Below are positions 50,084 through 62,567 of a stretch of DNA of 64,000 nucleotides, piece by piece. The notes beneath the pieces are model-generated. The model had not been told where the DNA came from. It ran no database searches and saw only the letters and a program-made list of their open reading frames with translations. The position numbers and the translations under genes were made by a program. The stretch's first letter is position 1. The number at the start of each line of letters is the position of its first letter. Source of the DNA: Trochalopteron elliotii (lineage: Eukaryota > Chordata > Aves > Passeriformes > Leiothrichidae); assembly GCA_024734555.1 (NCBI GenBank), contig JANPWX010000038.1:500668-564667 (forward strand). The letters are read 5' to 3'.

Positions 50084-52670
50084 ATTTTCATTATTGTTTC
50101 TGCAAAATCACAGCAGTGACACCTTATGTGTATTTTCATAATTTTAATTCTTTATTTACTGCACATTAAACCATTTTTAATGTTCTTGATTTTCTTTACA
50201 TACATATGTGCATAGGTATTTCACTTTCAATAGTCAGCGAAATCACAGTATGAAGAAACCAATGACAGTAAATGATTTTTCCTCTTATCTTGTAGAAATG
50301 GTGAAAGTGATATCTATGGTTTTGGTTTCAAAATTAGCATGTTATACTGTCTCTATTGCACTGCACATCTTTCTTCTTTTTCATACAGCCACACTGAAGA
50401 GCAGGGCAAATAGCATGGTGAATGCATATAGAATCATTGATACTTGAAAGGTGTGAGGCTGGATCAAAATAAACTATCAAATCTTAATTTATCACTCAGT
50501 TTTAATCAATAATTCTTACCACAAAAGCATATATAATTATCCATACACTTTATTTCTATGTCTGTTTGCTGACACCTTGGGTCCAGTAGAAGCCATCTGC
50601 TGAAATGTAGTCCTTAGAGCATGAATGAAGCTAGAGAGTTCTTGTATCAACCATATAAACTGAACCCTCAGAAGTGTAGTGATTATAAAATGATCATTGG
50701 TATTTCATTGATGATGCTGTTAAGATAAGAGCTCAGAACACAATTCACTTCCACACACCCTCCTCATTTGAAACACTACAGATTGGGAAATGCAATGAAG
50801 TGCCCATAGCTGAACCTTGATTTGATCTCATACTGATTACATGTATTATTTGCTTTCATTCTTTGAATACAGTTATCAAATTGTTCTGTATAGATGGGAG
50901 TTGTACAAGCATGGGAAAGAACTATCCACCTAATTCCAGACTGTGAACATGATCAATATTAATTTAACGGAAAACCATGTTCTCATGCAAGTGTTCCCTA
51001 AGGAATTTAGTAGAGCCTCTGTACAAATATTCAGGATTCTGAATTGGGTCCTTTGCTTCAGGATTATAGACAGAATATGTGATTATAATAAAAATTTGCT
51101 TTTTCAACAGTAAAAAAATTCCTTCCCTCTCTACATGCTTGAGATAGAGATTTTATATTCAGAAAAACAAGGCTTTTAAAATGCCTCTATAGCAGATGTT
51201 GCTGTTAACCAAGAATCCCAAGGATCCATGCATTATGAAATAATCACCTGGAATGGATGTAAACTGAGCAAGGAAATCTGCACTGCAGAATCATAAATAT
51301 CTCATTCTGCATAGAGTAGCTGCTTGTTACTGCTACCTATATATAAGAATGGCTGTAACAGAGAAAGGAAAACAACAGTAAACCAAATTAGCCAGAAACA
51401 CCTGGTCTATGAGGAAAAAAATGTTGTCAGAGCTAAAACAAGTAAAACAAAGCTACAGGCAAGTTAAGAAACCTTCCAACAAAACAGACATTACAAGCCT
51501 CAGCTCTTGCAAACTTGTTACAAAGTACTGGCAATTCTCTATTTCAGGGCTATCCCATCACACAAGGAATCATACTAGTTTAATAGTGAGTCTGGAGAAC
51601 ATGTAAGGACCACTAGACCCTTAGTAATTAAATGAATGAGGTTTAAAATATGAAATTTTACTTTTTGAAAATGGTCTTGAATTGATGGGTGTAATTCTGA
51701 CCCTACAGTTATGATTACAGAGCTTTAACTCCTTACTGCAAGTCATGATCTTTCTTAAGTCTCTGGATATGATTGAATGAGTTTGTGTTTTAGATTAGCA
51801 CTGCTAAAATACTTGAGGTGAAACAGAAATCAATCCCATATGTATTTTAGGGCATAACAAAATAATACATTGCACTTTTCTCTACTTGACCTTGATTATA
51901 GTTTTATATCTCTCAAAGAGAGGCTAGCCTTTATAGAAACAGAGAGAGAGCACTGGGAAAGCCAAAAGGAAATCAAAAGAGGATCTGAACAGCAACACTG
52001 ATTTAATCTCATTAACCTCTGTAAACTCACAGATTCCTCACAATCCCCTGATCCTTCCTCTTATTCTGTAGAAAGGAGTGACATATCTATAAGAAAGCTC
52101 CACCTCCATACATTGTCTGCTTGTAAAAGACAGTAGGAAAACGTCACATTCTTGTGACTTATCTTGACATGCAGTTGCAAGTTCAGACCCTACATGGTTA
52201 TCAACATTACATAAAAGCTGTAAGTGATTCGGTCTCTTCCACCTTTCATTCCTGTGGGTGTTTCACAGTTCAAGTTCATCAGCTTCCAGTAGACAGCTCT
52301 CTCCTACACTGTCACATCTGAAGCTGCCAACAAAGTGCTCTTGTTTTGGTGTTCTGTGGTCTGCTGAACTCTTCCAGAGAAATAATTGGAGATCTTACAA
52401 GAGTTCTCTTAATAACTAGATAGATCTTGGCTTCCATCTCTCATGGTCCATTTTCAGGTTGTTTTTCAAACCTTTCACCATCCCTTTCATTTTTACTTCA
52501 ACTCTCTCCAACTACCTGTGGTCTACTGCTATAGCAGTGGCTCCAGTTCCTGAGGTTTTCTCTTTGCTACAATTATGTATGAGATAAAAGTCCACATCCA
52601 GTGTTGCAGCAGTAGTCTTGAACTCCAGAGCAAAACATGCAGTGTCTCGCATTTTAAGCAGGAGACTCAC
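50084..52670. other. Unique AT-rich DNA
   Basis: No repeat or gene is recognised in about 2.6 kb. Confidence 0.6.
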
Positions 52671-52803
52671 TCTTCCACCTGTTGCCTTGTGCTCCCACAC
52701 TGGGAGACTTCTGGGATGCTGCCTCTGCCCCTTCTTGCCCCTGGTCTCCATAAGCTGGGTGAAGGTCTGGTTAGCAGATGTGTCATGTACCAACCACATG
52801 AGG
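52671..52803 (-). other. Exon-like open segment, unproven
   Basis: On the minus strand a roughly 40-nt pyrimidine-rich tract ends in tgtcatcag at 52804, a good acceptor context. A gtgagt donor-like site follows at 52670-52665. The 133-nt interval between them is open in the frame that reads MWLVHDTSANQTFTQLMETR; that frame stays open to 52512. The segment is basic, with a KGQRQ stretch, and I recognise no family. Splice-like pairs occur by chance in long DNA, no partner exon was found, and the flanks are unremarkable. A noncoding transcript or chance are both possible. Confidence 0.12.
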
Positions 52804-53204
52804 CTGATGACAGAAGCCAGAAGCAAAGGAGAGAAAGCAGAAAGGATATTTTAAAAGGAAGTCATACTCCACAAATGTAGCCTAACATCCAGACCTAGAT
52901 ATGATACATAAACCCATATGATACACAAAATCAGTGTACAGTCTTTCTGCAACAAAACATCCATGCCAAGTGCTGAAATTCAAGTCTCACAGACCATTTA
53001 CTTTTCCAGTAGTTCCAGAGGCATTGACTTCCTTTCAGCCCTGTAAACGGAACTGTAGTACCTTTAACCACATGAGAAATGTATGAGTGCTTCTGCCATG
53101 CTTTATGAGACTAATTTAATCTCTTAGGTATGAGGTTAACTGATACAAGAAGCTATATGGTTTGAAATAGGGAACACCTTGCTGAGCTCTTATGCAAAAT
53201 GAAT
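52804..53204. other. Unique spacer
   Basis: Nothing recognised in about 400 bp. The 10-mer atatgataca is repeated directly near 52900-52925. Confidence 0.6.
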
Positions 53205-53540
53205 GTACATAGAAGGTGGAAGGACAGGGCAGACTACCCAGGAGCAATATAAAAAGTTGTCTAGATATTGTATACCATGACTTTAGGAAAGTCACAGTCT
53301 TCCATAGGGTCCCTATAGCTCAAGTGATGAATTCTTGTCTGGATAAGTGGATAATAAGATGGATGGAAAATTGGCTGAACCATCAGGCTCAAAGGGTGTT
53401 CACTAATGTCCCAAAATTCAGCTGGTGCCCTGTAAAAAAAAACATCCCTCAGGGGCAAACCCTGAGGCCAGCATTTTATAATGTCTTTATAAATAACCTG
53501 TGTAATTTTGCAAGTCTGCAAATGACACTAAAATGAGGAG
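53205..53540 (+). mobile_element. CR1 LINE reverse-transcriptase fragment
   Basis: The text cagactacccaggagcaata near 53230 matches sequence upstream of the CR1 reverse-transcriptase palm. A 106-codon open frame (53216-53536) then reads palm-domain landmarks in order: YHDFRKVTVFH (palm aspartate block), a WMENWLNHQAQRV block, and a PQGQTLRPAFYNVFINNL block that retains the PQG motif. The catalytic FADDT box is broken just after this, near 53500-53530. Codons between the upstream piece and the palm are missing. It is a 3'- and 5'-truncated, old copy without function. Confidence 0.88.
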
Positions 53541-56500
53541 TGGGGGGAGGAGAAGAAGGGGAGCAGGGGGTCTGCCATGCTGGGGCAGGGTGGTCCATTA
53601 TGACCCATTTGGCTTAGTCAAAATACTCCAAAGTCCTTAATTTTTAATTTTCTAAAGCATTTTGGCTGAGTCATGATTTTTCAAAAGCAGTTCTCTGAGA
53701 AAGGAAAATGTGAGGATTTTATGAAGAACAGCAAAATGGGAAAACAGCATAGCAGTTTGGCAAAAGCTGACTCTAAAATAAGCAACAAAGAAGTTGATCC
53801 AGTTGTAATCCCCAAGGAGCTGTACTAGCAAGTACTGATCTGGCTGGAGGAGCAAAGAAACTGTCCTCTACCTCCTTCTCTTGCACACATATTTTACTAT
53901 CCTTTCTCCACCTGATGATGAGGGGGAGGATGTAGGAGAGAAATAGTAATAAAGCTTCTAATCCTGAATCTCGGGGCAGTTGCCTCCCTGCATCCCATCC
54001 CTTTTTTTTTTTTTTTTAGTCTCTGCTTAGAAGATTATCTTAGATTTAAAAGCTTCAAAATCTCAGGAGGAAAACCTGTGGAATGATGTGACCTTCTATT
54101 AAGTTAAGAACTAAATTCCTCAGCTAAGTATGGTGTGAGAAGACAATGTGTTTGGCTATATTTATAGTTTATGTATGATACCAGTTTTCTTGGTTCTAGC
54201 TAAAGATAACTATTTGTGTTAATTTTTTAAAATTGCAGAAGAAACTTTTAAAACCCTTTTCTTTAAAATTGAAGCTTTAAACCAGAAGAAAACAAATGCT
54301 TTGATCTCAGGACTATGTATCCATCACTGTACCAGGAGCAGAGTGCCAGATCAGTTGCAGGATGCTTATACAGATATGAAATTGTACCGTTTGCAGCAGT
54401 TTTATTACATTAATTACTTTCAGTTAATTAATATTTACTCTTGGAATTTAGCACTCAGCTGAAGGCTCAGAAGGTAGCCTCTGGAGAACTGCTGCCTCTA
54501 CTCTATTTGTTTGGTGGTTGCCTATGTATAATATAATCAACTGGTAGCATATGCTGTGGCAAAAATAGCAGTTAAGGATTCATGCCATGTATTTGGGAAA
54601 AACTCCAGCCATGCTTAACATCAGCAAAGTATTTGGGGATCAGCATAGTCCCTGGGTAGAGACAACAAAGTCAACAAATGATTAGGAAGGTAAGTGTGCA
54701 AGATCTGGGAGGAAAAGTTTCTAGATAAGAAAAGGATATATCTGTGGGGGAAGGGAAGTTACAGAGACTCTGAATGGATGACAGTTTTGATTTAGGGGTG
54801 GAGATTATAAGGACAGACAGCATGGGATGATTGCATGTCATAGGCAGCAGATGTAGTTAGCATTATCCTCTCCAGAGGCTGCAGGTAGACAACACCCCCA
54901 GGGCCATCTTAGAAGTGGGTGCAGCAGCACGATGCTCACAGCAGCAGGACTGAATGCAGTGAGCTGCTGGACTCACTAACAGACCTGCTTCTCACAAACC
55001 TGCACAAAATGCTACACAGTAAGAAATTATTGAGCTCTTGGAGGTAGTACCTCCAAAGCTGTGCAGCTTCTTTAATATTGTCTTTAGAGATGGCACCACG
55101 TGTTGCAAGGCAGGCTTCAGTTCACCGTGCGTAAGTACTTGGAGAATGTTAAACACTTTACAGCTGATAGAATCTGGCAATATTCAATTGCAGTCTACTT
55201 AATTCAGTGAGTGGAATATCTTTTTCCTTAAGTGAATGTGTTTTGTGGCAGAATAGGCTCATATTTTTGTGGTGACTGAGCTTGATAGTTCTTTCATGTC
55301 AGGTGTCATCATGTATTATCTTTTCAGAGATATGTGCTCCATGAACCTGGGTCCTTCTCTGACAGCTAGTGCCTACAGTGTCAGGAAAAGTAGCATCAGG
55401 TGCCAAAGCTGCTGAGGCTTGGAAGCTTCCACATAACACCTGTGTGTGTCTGGATGATACTGATTCTGTCTGAAAACCTTTCCAAGCGTCAGGAGCTGCT
55501 GCCACATTCCGAGCAACACACAGTTAACTTGTGGGGAGTTACTGCTGCAAGCTGCAATCTGGAGTGAGTATTTCCAGTAGAGCTGAATCATTCTGAAGTT
55601 GATGAGATAATGCATTGTTTCATAGGATGAGATTCCCTCTCCAGCGCTATCTTCAGTTCAAGAAGTAGGAAGATGTTGGACGCTGGAAGTGCTGAGCTTA
55701 GCTTGGAAGCACTTCCTGCATCCGTATTCAGAAAAAATGAACCATTTTTTTTAGGCATGGTGATGTCATCCTGTGAAACAAGCTGAGGAAGAGCAAAGGA
55801 CCTGGAATGGACACGATATAAAGACAGTTACAGCAGGCAGGACACTGGAAAGGTGGAGCAGTATGGACGGTGGCAGGCCATTGGGAGTTAAACTGAAGAG
55901 GGTGAGGAGGAAGAAGAAAGGAAGGATGCCCAAATGCTACTTAGACAGAGGAGAGTGTAAGTCAGTAGGAAATCTTCCTGGGAAATGAAAGCCCCTTGCA
56001 TGAGAAATAAGAGAGCAAGGCTGACATGTAAAATATGTTAGTCACCATCCCATTTCCACAGATCTCTATCATTCTATTTTTTTAAGGATTTAGCCAAACC
56101 TGCAAGGACATTAAGCAAACTGGGAACAGTTCTTAGGCTATTCAAACACTGAGTTTGGAGAATAGAAAAATCAGTGTTGACAGTAGCAGTACTTCTCACA
56201 CTCTCCAACATACCATGTTATCTATTCTCCCTCTAACACCCCAGGCTTTAAACCTGCTTCAACACTATCATAATGGGTAGCATTATATCAAAACAAGGAA
56301 TACATAAAGATTTCAGCCTTTTGGGTTTTGTGGGTTCTTTTGTTATCTTTCTTTAACAAGCCTTTCCTCGTATCTTGAAAATGTCATTCCAACCAAAGAT
56401 CTTCTATAATTAAAGAGCAAAACTGTCCAAATAATTAGAAGTTTTCTCTTGCCCTGAGCATAGCTCTGGGCATAGAAATGGAGTTTAAGGCAACTGCACA

Positions 56501-58166
56501 GCAGTAGGAGTAATTGAATTATTTAAAATGAATGTCTACTTTCTAAATCCTGTTCAGTGGAAAAAAACACCAGCAAGATCAGGAACAATGGAAAAATGAT
56601 AGGGGATTCTCCTTAGGAAAGTAATCAAAGAAAAAGTTACAAAAATCTTCTTGAAAGTGCAGTGAAACAGCAGGATTTTTTTAAAGCCACTGACTGTCAG
56701 GCCCCTAGGGCTTCTGGCCTTGATTATGCAATGTCTGCAAAGGCAGGACTGGCTGCCAGCAATGGCTTTCATATGCATTTCCTACTACAATAAAATACAC
56801 ATTAGGCCCTTTCCATTCAGAACACATTGCCAATGGTAAAAATCCTTGAGTCCATTCTCACTTTCTGATGATGGAGGGAAAGAGTCTTGTCTAATTAGGT
56901 GCATCTCATCCAAGATTCCTGCTTGCAAATCTCCCATCTCTGATAATGAGGTGTTCCTGCTCCCTCTGCAGGGGCTAAGCAGGCTGCAGTCATAAAACAG
57001 ACAGCTTTTGCATGCCTGAGAACCAGGGGAAGACACAGCCCTGACCATACTTGTCCTCTCATTACTGGCACATGGAAAAATTTGCTCAGTTGAAAGTTTG
57101 GGACAAATATTATTTGAAGCCTTTTATATCTCTCGATGATTGTTTTTAGGGGTTCTTTTGGGGGTTTTGGTTTTTTTTTTCTTTTTGGTTTTTTCCTTGC
57201 AGCATAATAAAGCCAAAAACATAAATTAGTCTATTTTGTTCTTGTGCTGATTGCATTTTCTGCTTCTTCAGGCTGATTTTCAGGTTACAAGATGATTTGG
57301 CATCCTTAGGGACCAGTAACTTACCATTTTTTTTAAACTGGTGGAGCATCAGTGCGATAAATGGCACTTGGCAGGAAGGAGACAGCTAAATGTGACAGAA
57401 AAGTAGTGTGTAAGAATGCCTGTGGTAGCTGCAGCAAAAGTTCCTGATAGCAAACTTCAAATAAAACTCTTCCTGATGTGCAAAGTTCTGGACTGCACCC
57501 GTGCATTTCAATAGAGTTCCATTCCTTTAATGAAGCTGCTCTCCACTTGTTTACCTTAAAACACTTATGTGGCTGTCACCCAAGTGTTTTGAAATAGAGA
57601 TAACAGCCAGTCCCCTTTCTTCTTCCTTGGAGATGGGAGAAATGGCCTGATTAATTTATTACAGGTTTTTGTTTGCTTTATGTTTGTATGGATGACTGGG
57701 CACAATGTGCTGGAGACTAGGTGGGAATAAATTATCAAATGAGAGCTGTAGCAGAGCTGACAAAAGGGAAATCTGTGGATTTTCTGAAGTCCTTCTACTA
57801 GTGAGTTCTGTTACTAATAAGAGGTATTGCTGCATTTGCTAAGAATTTTGAATTTTCAGGCTGGCTTCATGTTTATATTTTGCCATCCCATCACAGATCT
57901 TTTATTAGTTTGTATTCTACCTCATAGCCATCATGACAATTTTTTCTGTAACTTGAATTCTTTGAGCAAACAATAATGTACATACTCTTAGACATTATAT
58001 AAAACTCAACCTACAATTATAAGTCTTATTTTCTCTCATGTAGATATAGTATTCCTAGAATACAGGATGAAAAGGTATACTTTCTTGCAACTTCTTAGCT
58101 GTGATAATTGAAAGAGGAAATTGAATTCTTAATCCTTGCTGTTGGAAAGGAAGAGTAGGGCTTCCA
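53541..58166. other. Unique DNA with G-rich patch and T16 run
   Basis: A G-rich patch at 53541-53590 abuts the CR1 fragment and a T16 run lies at 54002-54017. Otherwise nothing is recognised in 4.6 kb. Frames 55373-55615 on the minus strand and 55773-55988 on the plus strand have no recognisable domain. Confidence 0.6.
54002..54017. repeat. T16 homopolymer
   Basis: Sixteen consecutive T residues. No retroposon body is recognised next to it. Confidence 0.95.
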
Positions 58167-58665
58167 TGAGAGATTCTGGCCAGGGCAGGGTTAATTTTTG
58201 CAGTAGCTGGTGGGGGTGGCCTGACATGGACCCAGAGGTTGTTGTGTATAACCTCACATCACTGCTGGGAGCAGAGGTGGGGAGAAGAGTGGGAGGAGGG
58301 CAAGGAAAGGACTCTCTTCTGGGAAGAAGGGGTTGTTTGCATGGTGCTGGTTCCAAACCAGAGGGAGCTGTTGGGATAGTGTGGTTGTAGTTGGGTGTTG
58401 CCTGTTGTCAGGAGTTTCCATGATGAACAACCATAATTCTTTTCTGATACCCTCTGTCATTTGTATTGTGGCTGCCACTGCTCCTTTTCTTATCTCATTG
58501 CTGTTTCCAGTAAATTGTTCTTATATCAACCCACGATCTTCACCTTTTGTACACCCAGTTCTCCTCTCTAGCCCACTGCAGGGGTGGGGGAGGAGGAGGC
58601 AGGGAGTGAGAAAATGGTGTATGGCTTGCAATAGTTTCAGTGGGAACGCTAAATTAGGAAGTACA
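58167..58665 (+). repeat. Solo LTR of an avian endogenous retrovirus, diverged
   Basis: Landmarks of the avian LTR superfamily that also includes 13516-14107 appear in order: ccagggcagggttaattttt near 58180, cagtagctggtgggggt, and aaggactctcttctgg near 58304. A ctccttttcttatctcattg block near 58481 follows. An agtaaa at 58509-58514 sits where the family polyadenylation signal lies. A gtgagaaaatgg segment near 58607 precedes a degraded right end. The probable ends are tgagagatt at 58167 and gtaca at 58665. Flanks cttcca and attcct match at four of six bases, a possible decayed 6-bp duplication. The 166-codon frame 58333-58833 runs from the LTR into its flank and is not a gene. Confidence 0.82.
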
Positions 58666-58860
58666 ATTCCTAAACTGCAACGCCATCTCCTAAGAGAAAT
58701 TTTATCTGGAAAAGAGCAATTTCAAACTGATAGTGTTCCACAATTATTTGGCTCCAAAGTGGTGGGTTTTTTCAATAAATTCAGTGAAAACTTCAGCCTT
58801 GACTTTGAAGAAAGTGTCTTCATCCAAACCTAATAAATCCCTTTCCAGTGATGAATAGGC
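58666..58860. other. Short unique spacer
   Basis: About 195 bp between LTR and CR1 with nothing recognised. Confidence 0.6.
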
Positions 58861-59079
58861 CATAATGACGAGTTTTAGACTGGACATTAGGAAAAATTTC
58901 TTCACTGAAAGGATTGTCTAAAAATTGGAACAGGCTGCCCAGGGAAGTGTTGGTGCCAGACCTGCAGATGTAGCAGTGGGGTATGTGCTTTAGTGGTGGA
59001 CTTGGAAATGCTGGATTAACAGTTGGGCGCTCAGAGATCTTGAAAGTCTTTTCCAACATAAACCTGTGATCCTTCTAGG
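58861..59079 (+). mobile_element. CR1 LINE 3' end
   Basis: Reads the terminal ORF2 and 3' end of CR1: agactggacattaggaaaaa, then ttcttcactgaaagg, then aacaggctgcccagg. It ends with tgaaagtcttttccaacata and a decayed terminal gtgatccttctaggg. About 220 bp remain, 5' truncated, plus strand. Confidence 0.93.
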
Positions 59080-61875
59080 GTGAAAAGGAGTATAAACTGG
59101 CCAGAGAGGCCTTTCCTTATCACACTGAAATGTGGTGATGGGAAAGAGGAAAGAAGCACCACGACAAACCACACAGTGCTGCAAGGTGGCCTTACCTGCA
59201 CAGAGAAAATTATCTAATTTCTCATTCTTTGTATTCCTGATGCCTCTTTGGAGCATCACATGCATGGACAGATATCAGCCCACTGCACACAAGTGGCATG
59301 AGACACAAAAAGCCTAATCTAGCACCAGGTGGAGCCTGGAAGCAACTCTGTTATATGCACTGTTGAAAACTAATACCTTTGTCTCTCGGGGTTTTATAAC
59401 ACTTTAATTTCCCAAACCACATTCAGCTGAATGTCTGCATACACATTTCACTGGTATATGATTTTAATTGTTTCAATTTTCTCCTAAAAGCTGAAGCAGG
59501 TAACTGTTCAGTGAACTCTCTTACCTGCTTTCCAAGATAGCAAAGATGACTGATTAGTATGAAATGAAATTGTGCACCCATGTTAAACCTCAAGACTTCA
59601 TAGACTGGCTTATCTTTATATTACCCTTCAAATGAGGTTGTGATTTCCTTTAGCTAAAAAAAAATAGAAGTTAGTAATAATTTTATAATTTTATATGAAC
59701 AACTGGAGATACCAGATAAGGACAGAAGTTTTTCAGGAGCAAAGGGTTAGGACCTTCTGAAAGGTTAAGCTTTGATATCTGGATATTTAAACACTAAGCA
59801 GTTCTGAAAATTTCAAGCCATCTTTTTATGGGTATAACATTAGGGTATTATCATTTTTGTCTATGGCTTATAAGTGGGTTGGCGAAAACTATTCTGGGAC
59901 ACAAAAGATTCTGTTTTGCATGGTCAGGCTTTTTGAAGACCAGTGGGATAGCCCAAAATTCAGGCTGTTCATTCAAACAGCCATGCAAATTTTCAGTAAA
60001 TTTTAGTCTCCCAAAGGATAGGAGATCAGCATTAACCATGCATTCGAACCCCTCTCTGGAAAACCTAGACTCTTATTTGTGATACATTTATTCTTCCCTT
60101 GAGGAGTCAAAAGAGACCCATAGATCTTTTGGGGAAATGGCTGACTTTATAAATTATTGAGGTATAACTGCAATAATTAGCTGGCTTTTGTCATCATCAT
60201 ACTCCATATATAGCAGAGCTGCTAATCTCTTACTGTTTTTCAGGGCTTTTGTCTCCTCACTAGATTATATCTGTATGATTGGTTTTGATCACTTTGTAAT
60301 GAATATTGTATCACAGTCTGCTAAGTAGACTAGTATCAACATGCTACTACTTCTTTAGGATTAAAATGTATGTGAGAAGTTCTAAAAGGCATTCACACTG
60401 AGTGGAAAAATCCAGTGTTTTCCAAACAATTTGATTGTGCAACTTAGGACAGTCTTTGATTGTATGTGATATTACTGGACATAGTAAGTCCATGTAAAGC
60501 TGTTTCAGATCTAAATTGCCTCACAAAGACAATTCATCATTGTCTCCATCCTGAGGTACATGCATCCATCATGTGCTTCAGGGAATGGTAGTAAGTATTT
60601 TAATCCTGCTTTACTGATAAATAGCCTAAACAATGAGAGCTGAACAGGTTTATCAGACATTGCAGCACAGGACAAGTGAAGCAAGAAGTGAAACTATAGG
60701 GAACTCTGATGTCCTAACCATTAGAAGTATACAGCTTTCCTAGAAAACGTGGATAAGGATGCATCTGCAATTTATCTAATTGTCCAGAGTCAACTTTTGA
60801 GAACTTGTGGCTGCAAAATTTATCCACTTTATTTCAGCATGCTAATAGCTGCAAGTGTCTAGGATGTAGCTCACTGCATCCACCCTCCTGGCTTTTCTCC
60901 ACTGCTCTCTGTTTTTATACAGTGTTAGTTGGAGATGCCTTATAAAAGCTCCTAGGGCATGTACCATTCCTCTTCCGTGGCAAACAGTGCTAGGTTTGCA
61001 TGTTGCAGGGCCAGTGCTGCAAAGTGGTTGTGCTAGACTTGTAACATTCCAGAGGAGTGCTTCCCCAGTCACTGGGCTTCAATGAGCCACAGGAAACTCT
61101 TTTGGGAAACCTGTTGACCATCATAGAGGCTCTGAAATGTGGTAAAGAATAGACAGTCAAATGTCACATACGGTGCCCTGTAGATCCCTGATGCATCAAA
61201 CAAAGACGTGGCCCATGAAACATCAGCCAATATGTGCTGAACTGAGCTTACATCTTCTGTATGAGAAGAGCTCATAAAAAGAGCTTTTTATGCTCTTTCA
61301 GACCTGAGCAGACATCGAAACACAAACCACTGAGCCATTTGTTACTTTTTCAACACAGAAGGCCTGTGAAATGATTCAGAATGCTGCAGTCAAACTTTTG
61401 ACAGTATGATACACATAGAGCATTGCTCTGTTTAACACATTTCAAACTACAGTAACTGTTAATAAGATAAAAAGCAGTAACAAATCAAAGAATATCACCT
61501 CTAACAATCATGCATGACTTACCATGGCAAACACATCCTTCCTGAGTAAGGAGAGTGCTCAGCGTCCGTTTCAGGTCTCCTGCTGCAGCCTTTCATGCTT
61601 TTTATTTTTATCCCATTTGTCAAAATAACAGCCCTTTATCAGTGCTGATTGCAGAGATTTCGACTCCTTGCCTGCTGGGTTCCCCCTCTGCTCCATAGGA
61701 GTTTCCTAATTGAATATTACCCCTGTGAAAAGAAAAGCTTTGAATAAGAAGAGGAAAAAATTATTAACAGTCTTGATACTACCCCTGAATATTCCACACA
61801 GTCCCACACACAAACTCCCTTTCTCTCCCAAAGTGAAGAATATTCTTCTTTCATTGAGCAGAATCAGCTCTTTTT
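59080..61875. other. Unique AT-rich DNA
   Basis: No repeat or gene is recognised. A bulged inverted repeat lies at 61265-61299. The segment 61580-61740 has balanced composition and no repeat match, but conservation cannot be judged here. Confidence 0.6.
61265..61299. other. Bulged inverted repeat
   Basis: gaagagctcataaaaag at 61265-61281 and ctttttatgctctttc at 61284-61299 pair except for a two-base and a one-base bulge. The formal loop is only two bases, so the real hairpin would open further. Confidence 0.8.
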
Positions 61876-61881
61876 CTGAAG
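61876..61881. repeat. Left target-site duplication of LTR 61882-62561
   Basis: ctgaag precedes the LTR and recurs exactly at 62562-62567. Six bases is typical of ERVK-type integration. Confidence 0.92.
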
Positions 61882-62561
61882 TGTCTTAGGGTGACTATGA
61901 TACCTGTATCCCCAATCGTCTGTTCTGTGTTCTGTACCTTTAAGACTGGTTCTGAGAGTGAGCAGGGAAAGAAGAAGCGCGCAGTTTGTTTGGAGAAACA
62001 TTGTTCACTCCTCAGGATCTTCTCTCGTCCTTGGGAATGTGTGTTTTTTTTTTTTCCTTCGTCAGATGCACGGATGGCAGCCGGAGAGAGTTTTTTCTTC
62101 CTTTTGTTAGTTTAGCTAGCTGAGGCAAAGAAGCTTTCCTGGACTGTTTTTCCTTTTTTTTTTTTTTCTTGGGACTGTTTAAATCTGCTCTGGACTGAAA
62201 AACCCAGGAGAGCACTGGGATCTTGCGTCCGTGGCCCACCGGGCCTGGACTCATCATTTTCCAGCACCGAAGGGACTGGGACTGATAAAGAGACTGAGGG
62301 AGCTGAGTTAACTCCTGGCACGGACTCTCAGTTTTGCCATCTCTCTTCAGAGTGGCGAGAGGTTTTATTGTTTCATATTATTATTATTATTATTCATTCT
62401 TTATACTTGCGGTCATTTTGTTTGTTAAATAAATAGTTTTTTCCACTTTTCTCTGAGGGAGTTCTTTTCCTGGACCGGTTGGGGGGAGGGGCTGTTTGGA
62501 CTTGCTTTCCAGAGGAACATCATTCGAAGGGCTTCTCCCAAATTTACCCTAAACCAGGACA
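61882..62561 (+). repeat. Solo LTR, avian ERVK type, complete with target-site duplication
   Basis: Starts tgtcttagggtgactatg, ends accctaaaccaggaca, and is flanked by identical ctgaag 6-mers. A canonical aataaa lies at 62428-62433, so it reads on the plus strand. Pyrimidine-rich tracts are at 62042-62060 and 62140-62170. Six ATT units stand at 62377-62394. It is the same family as the minus-strand copy at 30189-30812: both share the terminal tagggcaaat/atttgccct-type end, the cgcagtttgtttgga block and the ctgagg(g)agtt/ggggggagggg 3' part. No retroviral gene adjoins it. Frames inside it are chance frames. Confidence 0.93.
62377..62394. repeat. (ATT)6 microsatellite inside the LTR
   Basis: Six ATT units within the LTR at 61882-62561. 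The sister copy at 30189-30812 lacks it, so it expanded in this copy or contracted in the other. Confidence 0.95.
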
Positions 62562-62567
62562 CTGAAG
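62562..62567. repeat. Right target-site duplication of LTR 61882-62561
   Basis: ctgaag, identical to 61876-61881. Confidence 0.92.

Noticed and set aside
58333..58833. Longest open frame, 166 codons on the plus strand
   Set aside because: It starts inside the LTR at 58167-58665 and runs into its flank. It has no domain or coding-like composition and is a chance frame.
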